Position numbers and translations under genes: made by a program. A stretch of DNA of 6,909 nt from Candidatus Zixiibacteriota bacterium (GTDB taxonomy: Bacteria; Zixibacteria; MSB-5A5; JAABVY01): the NCBI GenBank assembly GCA_014730285.1, contig WJIM01000226.1:1-6909 (forward strand), given 5' to 3'. Every line of letters begins with the position of its first letter. Within the stretch, counting starts at the first letter, position 1. Shown here piece after piece: positions 1 through 5,001 of the stretch. The notes beneath the pieces were generated by a model. It was given only the letters and a program-made list of their open reading frames with translations. It made no database searches and was not told the origin of the DNA.

Positions 1-17
1 CCTTTATTTTATTACTC

Positions 18-26
18 TGTTATACT
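18..26 (+). promoter_or_regulatory. Possible extended -10 promoter element for the oxidoreductase operon
   Basis: TG at 18-19, one base, then TATACT at 21-26 matches an extended -10 (TGnTATAAT) with one mismatch in the hexamer. Transcription would start near 32-34, leaving a leader of about 15 bases that still holds the ribosome binding site. The matching -35 would fall at or before the window edge, so it cannot be judged. The surrounding sequence is AT-rich, so a chance match is possible. Confidence 0.4.
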
Positions 27-34
27 ACTTGGAA

Positions 35-41
35 AGAGAGG
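35..41 (+). promoter_or_regulatory. Ribosome binding site supporting the TTG start at 49
   Basis: The purine run ending in AGAGAGG lies seven bases upstream of the TTG codon at 49-51. No ATG or GTG gives a complete dinucleotide-binding fold with comparable spacing: the next methionine in frame (M26) lies beyond the FAD-binding glycine motif. The site therefore supports TTG as the start. Confidence 0.6.
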
Positions 42-48
42 TAGCAAC

Positions 49-1203
49 TTGCGGAACAGCGCTGAATGTGTGATTATCGGGGGTGGAATTATCGGGGCCT
101 CAATCGCCTTCCACCTCGCTAAAATGGGTATGAAGGATATCGTAATCCTCGAAAAAGAGATGTTTATGGGCGCCGGTGCGACCGGCAAATGCGCCGGGGG
201 AATCAGGGCCCAGTTTTCATCCGAAATAAATGTAAAAATCTCACTTTTATCCGAAGACCTCTTCGAAAGATTTTCCGAGGATACCGGCGAGGAGGGTATT
301 TTCGATCAGGTCGGATACTGCTTTTTGGTCACTAATCCCGATCACGAGGAAATCTTCCGCAAACACATGCAGATGCAAAAGGCTATCGGCGCTCCGGTGG
401 AATGGCTGGATAAAGAGGCCATTAGCGAGCTGGCACCTAACGTGAAGATGGAAGATGTTATAGGCGGTACTTTCTGCAAAAAGGACGGTATCGGCGATCC
501 GCATGTATTCACACAGGGCTATATTTCTGCCGCACGCAAGTTGGGCGTGGAAATCTATGAGGAAACAAAAGCTGCAAAAATCGAGAAAAATGGCGATAAG
601 GTTTCGGCAGTCGTTACTGATAAGGGCACAATCTCAACGCCATTGATTATCAACTGCGCCGGACCTCATGCCAAAGAGATCGGCGAGATGGTGGGAACGG
701 ATATACCGGTTCTTCCGTACAAGCGTCAGATTTCAACCACCTCTCCCCTCTCATGGATACCGTCGCATTTCCCAATGGTTGTTGATATAGAATCCGGCCT
801 GTACTTTCATAAGGAGTCCGGCGGGCTTCTTCTGGGATGGGCCGACAAAGAGATGCCCTCCGGTTTCGACGAATCGCTCGATCCTGAATACACCGATGAA
901 ATACTGATGCGCGCGCTGGACCGTATTCCCATTCTGGAGGAAGCGGGTATTGCCGCAAGCTGGGCTGGGCTTTATGAGACCACCCCGGATCATCACGCTA
1001 TACTGGGCAGGGTGCCCGAGGTCGAGGGCTTTATCTGTGCCAACGGATTCTCCGGGCATGGATTCATGCATGCGCCGGGTGTGGGTCTGCTTATTGCGGA
1101 ACTGATAGTCAAAGGCGAGCCGTCAATTGGTCTTTCTCCTCTTTCGATCACGCGTTTCGCGGAGGAGAAAGAAGAGATAAAAGAAGAACAAACTGTTATC
1201 TGA
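49..1203 (+). CDS. FAD-dependent oxidoreductase, sarcosine oxidase beta subunit-like (DAO family)
   Basis: This 384-residue flavoenzyme of the D-amino-acid oxidase (DAO) superfamily probably oxidises a secondary amine or amino acid such as sarcosine, proline or a related compound. An N-terminal Rossmann fold starts at residue 8 with GGGIIG (11-16), and Glu35 at the end of beta-2 is the usual ribose-binding acid. GATGKCAGGIR (43-53) is the second flavin-contact loop. DGIGDPH (146-152) and INCAGPHA (201-208) are typical of the sarcosine oxidase beta / proline dehydrogenase beta group. The C-terminal AGLYETTPDHHAILG (306-320) and NGFSGHGFMHAPGVG (332-346) close the flavin site. Length is normal for the group, and the tail after 370 is short and charged. 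There is no signal peptide, so it is cytoplasmic. The start is TTG, chosen from the ribosome binding site and the position of the GxGxxG motif. No alpha, gamma or delta sarcosine oxidase subunit is visible, so the substrate and electron acceptor are unknown. The next gene follows after 23 bases and is likely co-transcribed. Confidence 0.88.
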   Translation: MRNSAECVIIGGGIIGASIAFHLAKMGMKDIVILEKEMFMGAGATGKCAGGIRAQFSSEINVKISLLSEDLFERFSEDTGEEGIFDQVGYCFLVTNPDHEEIFRKHMQMQKAIGAPVEWLDKEAISELAPNVKMEDVIGGTFCKKDGIGDPHVFTQGYISAARKLGVEIYEETKAAKIEKNGDKVSAVVTDKGTISTPLIINCAGPHAKEIGEMVGTDIPVLPYKRQISTTSPLSWIPSHFPMVVDIESGLYFHKESGGLLLGWADKEMPSGFDESLDPEYTDEILMRALDRIPILEEAGIAASWAGLYETTPDHHAILGRVPEVEGFICANGFSGHGFMHAPGVGLLIAELIVKGEPSIGLSPLSITRFAEEKEEIKEEQTVI

Positions 1204-1226
1204 ATAAATCCCGGAAGGAGAAAATT

Positions 1227-2339
1227 ATGCGAATGTTTGGGAAAACGTTTGTCCTGTTTTTATGCTTTACTGTAATGGTAATATTTGTCGCTGTCGGCAC
1301 TGTTTCCGCGGATATCGACAAAAAGCATGACTCGAAGACATGCGTAAAGGGCGACACTCGTCCAGAATGCCAGGCTCATAAGCAAACTGTCGAAGTAAAG
1401 ACTGCATCCTCGGAGCATAAGGACTGCGAACATCACAAAGCGGAAGCCGAAGAAGTCTCGGCCAAACATAAGGACTGCCCCTACCATAAAGCCGAGGTTA
1501 AAACCGCAGCGGCTGATAAAAAGGAATGTCCTTACCACAAGGCGGAAGTGGAAACGGCTTCAGCCGATATGAAGGATTGCCCCCATCATAAGACCGAGGT
1601 CAAGACTGCCTCTGCCTCAGAGCATAAGGAGTGCACGCACGGCAAAGAGACCGTGAAGACCGCAGCTGTTACATCTGAAAAGCACGAGGAAGGCGAGAGC
1701 TGCACCAAGGGCGTAAAAACCAGCTGTATCGAGACCTTCCATGAAGCCATGGCTCCCCCCTGCCATGAATATATACCGCAGGGCAAATACAAGGAGGCCC
1801 GTGCGGCCGTGCCCGCTATGGTCAAAGCCAGCGAGGAAATTGCGGATTATTATCCGGGCTGTACCTATGGTAAAAATATCAACGAGCAGTTCAAGGCCAA
1901 GCGCGATGCTTTCCTGAAGAGAGTGGCCGAGATGGAAGAGGCCGCCAAAGGTGATGACGACAAGGCCTTCAAGCTGGCATTCGATAAGATGCATTCAGCT
2001 TTTGCGGAGATGAATGGTGTGCTCTATATGCGTCCCGAGGGCGTGGAGGAATTCCATAATGTCCTGGCGCAGATCTGGCATGATTATCTTCCAAATGAAA
2101 AATACGAAGAGATTGAAGGCTCACTGCCTGAGTTAATCAAGAAGGCCGAGTATTTGACTACGGTCAAGCTGGATGAAACCATGGCCGATAAACAGGCTGC
2201 CTTCACCCAGCACGCCGAGAAGCTTTTGAAGTGCGCGAAGGATTTGCATAAGGCCTGCCAGAGCGACAACAAAGAGAAGATCGCCTCGACCACCGAGACC
2301 ATGCACAAAAGCTACGAGTCCTTAACGGCAACATTTTAA
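1227..2339 (+). CDS. Exported Cys/His-repeat protein with two helical His-containing domains, function unknown
   Basis: I do not recognise a named family for this 370-residue protein. ATG at 1227 follows GGAAGGAG (1213-1220) by six bases. Residues 1-28 form a signal peptide (basic start, hydrophobic 8-27, VSA before a predicted cut at Asp29), so it is exported. Residues 46-148 hold six tandem units of about 17 residues with core KxCPYHKAEVKTA; cysteines 48, 67, 84, 101, 118 and 136 mark the period, and the last unit replaces the His of CxxH with Gly. The core resembles the CPMHP motif of small heavy-metal-binding domains, so metal binding is a reasonable inference. Residues 168-262 and 273-370 are two copies of one mostly helical domain. 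Both carry FH(x7)HxYxP near the start (His172/180 and His277/285) and MH near the end (His256, His360). Length and helices suggest four-helix bundles like cytochrome b562 or c', but there is no CxxCH haem site. It follows the oxidoreductase by 23 bases and is closed by a terminator; a functional link between the two is unproven. Confidence 0.8.
   Translation: MRMFGKTFVLFLCFTVMVIFVAVGTVSADIDKKHDSKTCVKGDTRPECQAHKQTVEVKTASSEHKDCEHHKAEAEEVSAKHKDCPYHKAEVKTAAADKKECPYHKAEVETASADMKDCPHHKTEVKTASASEHKECTHGKETVKTAAVTSEKHEEGESCTKGVKTSCIETFHEAMAPPCHEYIPQGKYKEARAAVPAMVKASEEIADYYPGCTYGKNINEQFKAKRDAFLKRVAEMEEAAKGDDDKAFKLAFDKMHSAFAEMNGVLYMRPEGVEEFHNVLAQIWHDYLPNEKYEEIEGSLPELIKKAEYLTTVKLDETMADKQAAFTQHAEKLLKCAKDLHKACQSDNKEKIASTTETMHKSYESLTATF
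1362..1670 (+). repeat. Six in-frame tandem repeats of about 51 bases (17 residues)
   Basis: The repeat lies inside the exported protein. Distances between successive unit cysteines are 19, 17, 17, 17 and 18 residues. The middle units (residues 82-98, 99-115 and 116-132) are nearly identical in protein sequence (K[DE]CP[YH]HK[AT]EV[KE]TA). At DNA level they differ at many third positions, for example GCCGAGGTT against GCGGAAGTG for AEV. The repeats are therefore old and kept by selection on the protein rather than a fresh slippage expansion. Confidence 0.85.
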
Positions 2340-2360
2340 GGTAATTTAAATAGATCCCCC

Positions 2361-2391
2361 AAAACGGCCGTTTAACTGCGGCCGTTTTTTT
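2361..2391 (+). terminator. Rho-independent terminator of the oxidoreductase / repeat-protein operon
   Basis: AAAACGGCCG (2361-2370) pairs perfectly with CGGCCGTTTT (2379-2388) around an eight-base loop, followed by T residues through 2391. It begins 21 bases after the stop codon at 2337-2339. The A tract on the left means it could also work on the minus strand, but no minus-strand gene lies to its right before 3853. Confidence 0.9.
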
Positions 2392-2394
2392 GTG

Positions 2395-2420
2395 CTGGGC
2401 GTACCTCCCGGTGCGCCCAG
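2395..2420. repeat. GC-rich intergenic hairpin, REP-like
   Basis: CTGGGCGTACC (2395-2405) pairs with GGTGCGCCCAG (2410-2420), giving eleven pairs including one G-U on the plus strand, around a four-base TCCC loop. There is no T tract, so it is not a typical terminator. It sits right after the operon terminator, in a stretch much richer in G+C than the promoter and gene that follow. A weaker hairpin (CGCGG / CTGCG) follows at about 2436-2449. It could be a dispersed palindromic element or an mRNA-stabilising structure. Confidence 0.55.
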
Positions 2421-2481
2421 AAGGCCACAGGGCACGCGGATAACTGCGCGTCAAATGAATTATTTGAAAAAGACAAAAACA

Positions 2482-2509
2482 TTGCACTCTCTCCCAAAAA
2501 CCGTATAAT
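2482..2509 (+). promoter_or_regulatory. Sigma-70-type promoter for the secreted protein gene
   Basis: A perfect -10 TATAAT lies at 2504-2509. A moderate -35, TTGCAC, lies at 2482-2487 with a 16-base spacer. Transcription would start near A2516. That is downstream of the ATG at 2512, so that ATG cannot be used from this promoter. Confidence 0.65.
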
Positions 2510-2517
2510 AGATGCAT

Positions 2518-2522
2518 AGGGG
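2518..2522 (+). promoter_or_regulatory. Ribosome binding site AGGGG fixing the start at 2530
   Basis: AGGGG lies seven bases upstream of ATG 2530-2532 and inside the short leader expected from the promoter just upstream. The in-frame ATG at 2512 has no comparable site and lies upstream of the predicted transcript start. Confidence 0.65.
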
Positions 2523-2529
2523 TAAACGA

Positions 2530-3669
2530 ATGACAAGAATGACACTTATTCTATTGTTTCTTTTTTCGACAAACCTATTCTCGGCAAATATGGCTGAGGA
2601 AAATTGGTATTTCCTGGTTGATTCAGAATTACGTGATGTATACGAACACTTCGAAGGCCGCACATTGGAAGAGGCTATAGATAGTCTATTGGGAAAAGAT
2701 ACGGCATACACACTGCCGGGAAATAATATAACAATTAGATTTAATGGCGGCGCCAATGTCCTGTACATTGGAAAAGAAAACACATTAGATATCTTGGTTT
2801 CAAATGAAACGCCTCTCAATCGCATTAGTATAGGATTTGAATTTAGCAGTTCCTCGGGAAAATATGATTGGGTTGAAGGCTATGGCGTATATCCGTATTT
2901 TTATCAGCATTCATTCCCAATCAGAAAAATTATCAGGCCGCATCCGGAAGCCTTTGAGCCTAATCATAAGCCCTGGGCAACCAACCTTGATGTTAATAAA
3001 TTTCCGGATTCAATATTGATAGTCGGCACTCGGAATGACTCTCTGCCCGCTCCACTGCCAGCTCATGATTCGCCCACCCTGATCTACTCAATGCAGATTA
3101 AATTGCCTTATGATACGTCTATGGTAGGAGGAAAATTCTGCGTTGATAATATCCTGTTTCCCGATACCGGTTCCTGGTATTTTGCTGATACAAACGATCA
3201 GAAGATTATTCCCGCCTTCCGGGGAAATCCAAATACTGACAAATCAGATCCCGATGCTCCCCCTGTTTGCTTTGAGATATCTGTTGATGTTCAATGCAAA
3301 TCTCAATTGGCACTATTGAAAAAAGAGGGCAAAACAGGCAAAGCCTATTTCCCCGCTACATTTGAGGAAATGAGATTCTATAATTCGAGAATTCGTGGGA
3401 GAAAGGTCGAAAACCCTGATCATTATCATGGATTGATATATAGAAATGGTATTCGAATGATGATGGTTAGGATAGATTATGATGGTCATGTTCAAGAGCT
3501 GGAGTATCTGGGAGTACTGGTACACGGACATAGACCGGAAGGATATGATTTGAGTGCCTACATTCCTATCAATAAACTGCCGGAGGTATGCCAGTTGAAC
3601 GGTGTTAAATGGATTAATCCGATACGGCATGTTGGGACAGAGTTCCCAGTGTTAAATGAGAGAAGATAG
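2530..3669 (+). CDS. Secreted protein of unknown function with a probable beta-sandwich domain
   Basis: This is a 379-residue protein from ATG 2530; an upstream ATG at 2512 would add six residues but lies before the predicted transcript start. A signal peptide (MTRMTLILLFLFSTNLFSA, residues 1-19) indicates export. Residues about 67-252 alternate short hydrophobic strands with turns: NITIRF, TLDILVSNETPLNRISIGFEF, then GGKFCVDNILFPDTGSWYF (201-219) and DPDAPPVCFEI (240-250). The Asn-rich strand pattern is reminiscent of cohesin-like or other Ig-like sandwiches, and I associate the last two motifs with secreted families of candidate phyla, from memory. Residues 257-379 form a separate Lys/Arg-, Tyr- and His-rich region with no motif I can name. 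Cys204, 247, 256 and 354 could form disulphides. There is no dockerin, LPxTG or C-terminal sorting tail. The gene is visibly more AT-rich than its neighbours (one 60-base line, 3421-3480, has 17 G+C). It stands alone between hairpins, with its own promoter. Confidence 0.7.
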   Translation: MTRMTLILLFLFSTNLFSANMAEENWYFLVDSELRDVYEHFEGRTLEEAIDSLLGKDTAYTLPGNNITIRFNGGANVLYIGKENTLDILVSNETPLNRISIGFEFSSSSGKYDWVEGYGVYPYFYQHSFPIRKIIRPHPEAFEPNHKPWATNLDVNKFPDSILIVGTRNDSLPAPLPAHDSPTLIYSMQIKLPYDTSMVGGKFCVDNILFPDTGSWYFADTNDQKIIPAFRGNPNTDKSDPDAPPVCFEISVDVQCKSQLALLKKEGKTGKAYFPATFEEMRFYNSRIRGRKVENPDHYHGLIYRNGIRMMMVRIDYDGHVQELEYLGVLVHGHRPEGYDLSAYIPINKLPEVCQLNGVKWINPIRHVGTEFPVLNERR

Positions 3670-3672
3670 TAG

Positions 3673-3700
3673 GGTATGATCCCTGTGATCATGCCTATTT
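3673..3700 (+). terminator. Probable weak terminator after the secreted protein gene
   Basis: GGTATGATC (3673-3681) pairs with GATCATGCC (3687-3695) around a five-base loop, including one G-U pair on the plus strand. It begins three bases after the stop codon and is followed by TATTT. The T tract is short, so termination may be incomplete. Confidence 0.55.
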
Positions 3701-3736
3701 CCATGAGTGGCGCCTACAAACTAGTATACCGGCAAT

Positions 3737-3759
3737 GGCAGGTTCGCGGGGAACCTGCC
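3737..3759. repeat. REP-like perfect palindrome in intergenic DNA
   Basis: GGCAGGTTC (3737-3745) pairs perfectly with GAACCTGCC (3751-3759) around a GCGGG loop. It has no T tract on the right and lies between a plus-strand and a minus-strand gene that converge here. GC-rich palindromes of this kind between convergent genes are typical of repetitive extragenic palindromes. Only one copy is visible in the window, so repetition is inferred. Confidence 0.5.
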
Positions 3760-3790
3760 CTACCTCATGGTCACCTCATTCATGCCATTT

Positions 3791-3821
3791 AAAAAGCCCC
3801 CTTACCTTTTAAAGGGAGCTT
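3791..3821 (-). terminator. Rho-independent terminator of the GAF/phospho-acceptor gene
   Basis: Read on the minus strand, AAGCTCCCTT (3821-3812) pairs with AAGGGGGCTT (3803-3794), ten pairs including one G-U, around an eight-base loop. It is followed by a continuing T run through 3791. It lies about 30 bases downstream of the stop codon of the minus-strand gene at 3853-4692. Confidence 0.8.
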
Positions 3822-3852
3822 CTTCTCAACCTAACACACATGGGGATGTATG

Positions 3853-4692
3853 CTAATCCTCTATATCTTTATCTTCATCTTCGGGATTGTTAACCTTTGG
3901 TTTTTGCTCCTCTTCCTCTTTGGCCTCCCCCAGCCTGGATTTTGTCAGGTCGACCATCTTGAGTCCGGTAGTATACTCCACCACCGAGGGTTCGATCACT
4001 CGCATCAAATTCTGCGTGACCTCTTTGATCTTCAGGGCCGACTCCTCCACCGCCTTCAGCTTGGCGCGGGTTTCGGGCGAGTACTCATCGGCATTCAAAA
4101 GCAGAAGCTGGATATTGCCCAGCACCGCCGTCAATGGATTGTTGACCTCATGATTAATCGTCACCGCGGTTTCCACCACCGCCTCCGAGCGCGCCTTGAC
4201 GATATCCGAGGTTGAAGAAGCCTCGCTGGTTTTGCCTCGTGAGAGAACCAGCGCCAAAACCGCGCTTATGGCCTGTATAAAATCCTCCTCAGAGGACAGG
4301 CTGCGTTCGCCGGGTGTGATACCGGAGATAGTACCGTAAACCTTGCCCTCAACCTTAAGCGGATAAGAAAACAGGCTGTAATGGCCATCCTTCTCGAAGG
4401 TCAAAAAGACATTGCCGACAGCGTAATCATCCCGCAAAGTCGCCAACATCTTCTCCTCCACCTGACGCATCATCTCGGAAAATTCATTGCGTCCTGAAAT
4501 ATGCATGAACAGCAATTTGCCCTTATCATCGACAACCCGGACCGATCCGGTCACCAATCCAATCGCCTCGATCGCCTTATCCAGCGATTTATTGACAATC
4601 TGGTCGCTGGAAACACCTTTGGCGGCGTCGATGGATGCCTCTGCGAGAAGCGAATATCGCAGTCTACTGCTATTTTCGGGTGGTTCCTTCAT
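3853..4692 (-). CDS. GAF-domain sensor with histidine-kinase phospho-acceptor helices but no ATPase domain
   Basis: This is a 279-residue cytoplasmic protein. Residues about 17-155 look like a GAF domain: amphipathic opening helix, SVRVVDDKGKLLFMHISG (50-67), FSYPLKVEGKVYGTISG (108-124) and a final helix with DFIQAISAVLALVLS. Residues about 165-235 match the dimerisation/phospho-acceptor (HisKA) helix pair, with the H-box INHEVNNPLTAVLGNIQLLL centred on His181. A full kinase would continue with an ATP-binding domain (N, G1, F and G2 boxes). Here the protein instead runs through EYTTGLKMVDL (239-249) into a highly charged tail (255-279, EAKEEEEQ...EDEDKDIED) and stops. It can therefore present a phosphorylatable His and dimerise, but could not phosphorylate itself. 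A phosphotransfer role, or partnership with another kinase, is inferred. The stop is followed by a good terminator, so the short form is not a window artefact. No response regulator is adjacent. The ATG has no Shine-Dalgarno site; see the promoter entry. Confidence 0.85.
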   Translation of the reverse strand: MKEPPENSSRLRYSLLAEASIDAAKGVSSDQIVNKSLDKAIEAIGLVTGSVRVVDDKGKLLFMHISGRNEFSEMMRQVEEKMLATLRDDYAVGNVFLTFEKDGHYSLFSYPLKVEGKVYGTISGITPGERSLSSEEDFIQAISAVLALVLSRGKTSEASSTSDIVKARSEAVVETAVTINHEVNNPLTAVLGNIQLLLLNADEYSPETRAKLKAVEESALKIKEVTQNLMRVIEPSVVEYTTGLKMVDLTKSRLGEAKEEEEQKPKVNNPEDEDKDIED

Positions 4693-4697
4693 AACAC

Positions 4698-4703
4698 ATT
4701 ATA
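4698..4703 (-). promoter_or_regulatory. -10 element placing the transcript start at the ATG (possible leaderless mRNA)
   Basis: A perfect TATAAT, read on the minus strand from 4703 to 4698, lies five bases upstream of the ATG at 4692-4690. Transcription would then begin at or next to the A of the ATG. No purine-rich ribosome binding site is present in the 25 bases upstream. No convincing -35 is seen at the normal distance; TTGAAT at 4734-4729 is too far, though it is 19 bases from an overlapping TATAAG at 4709-4704. Confidence 0.45.
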
Positions 4704-4884
4704 CTTATACTGCAATGCTTATGCCTTATTCAACAAAAAACTAAATATCTTTCAAACGCGAGTAGTTTGCGGGTAGCATAAAACTCAAATTCATTGTAAT
4801 ATAGCCATTTTGCCGAAAAAGCCAAGAAAAATAGGGCTTTGTGGGAATCTGGCATCAAAATATTTTGCCAAAAAAAACGCCAAA

Positions 4885-4902
4885 TGTGAATATTTATTCA
4901 CA
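4885..4902. promoter_or_regulatory. 18-bp palindrome, candidate operator upstream of purF
   Basis: TGTGAATATTTATTCACA consists of perfect eight-base arms (TGTGAATA / TATTCACA) around a central TT. TGTGA and TCACA arms recall CRP/FNR-family sites, but the spacing is eight bases instead of the six of the CRP consensus. It lies about 90-100 bases before the predicted purF transcript start and about 185 bases from the divergent gene. The regulator is unknown. Confidence 0.5.
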
Positions 4903-4954
4903 CAAAATGCAGCAAAAAACCGTTATCATTTGTTGTTTCAGTGCATAAATTTTC

Positions 4955-4982
4955 TTGACTTTGCTGGTGAAAAATATAGCTT
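4955..4982 (+). promoter_or_regulatory. Possible purF promoter
   Basis: TTGACT (4955-4960) matches five of six -35 consensus bases. TAGCTT (4977-4982) is a weak -10 at a 16-base spacing; the alternative TATAGC (4975-4980) fits the hexamer slightly better but at a short 14-base spacing. A start near 4988 would give a leader of about 13 bases before ATG 5002 and would exclude translation from the TTG at 4810. Confidence 0.4.
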
Positions 4983-5001
4983 ACAGCTTTTCGATAAATA
5001 T

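Larger units (their letters stand above)
4693..5001. other. Divergent intergenic region between the sensor gene and purF
   Basis: These 309 bases separate the two divergent starts. They are AT-rich (about 32% G+C over 4810-5001 by my count) and A-rich on the plus strand. They hold the minus-strand -10 at 4698-4703, a weak inverted pair AAAGCC / GGCTTT (4818-4823 / 4835-4840), an 18-bp palindrome at 4885-4902 and a possible purF promoter at 4955-4982. The purF frame stays open from a TTG at 4810 for 64 codons before the chosen ATG, giving a Lys-rich low-complexity translation that resembles no PurF extension I know. I see no purine riboswitch core, no convincing PurR box and no RNA gene. Confidence 0.6.

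Noticed and set aside
650..1071. Minus-strand open frames opposite the oxidoreductase
   Set aside because: They overlap a well-supported flavoenzyme and their translations show no domain, signal or ribosome binding site.
1362..1670. Tandem repeats with a period near 51 bases as a CRISPR array or non-coding satellite
   Set aside because: The repeats are in frame, lack unique spacers, are diverged at third codon positions and encode a regular Cys/His motif.
1227..2339. Multihaem or c-type cytochrome
   Set aside because: Many Cys and His are present but no CxxCH motif occurs anywhere in the protein.
2512..2529. ATG 2512 as the start of the secreted protein
   Set aside because: It lies two bases after a perfect TATAAT, before the predicted transcript start, and ATG 2530 has a well-spaced AGGGG.
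3850..4215. Plus-strand open frame opposite the sensor gene
   Set aside because: It is antisense to the H-box region of a clear GAF/phospho-acceptor gene; its hydrophobic start is the reverse of the acidic tail codons.
4818..4840. AAAGCC / GGCTTT stem as a terminator
   Set aside because: It has only six pairs around an eleven-base loop, and lies upstream of both divergent genes where there is nothing to terminate.
4885..4902. Replication origin based on the DnaA-box-like arm
   Set aside because: There is only one near match and its mirror, no cluster of boxes, and no dnaA, dnaN, gidA or similar gene in view.
4800..5001. Purine riboswitch or PurR operator upstream of purF
   Set aside because: I could not find the riboswitch core, a consistent three-way-junction pairing, or a match to the known PurR boxes.
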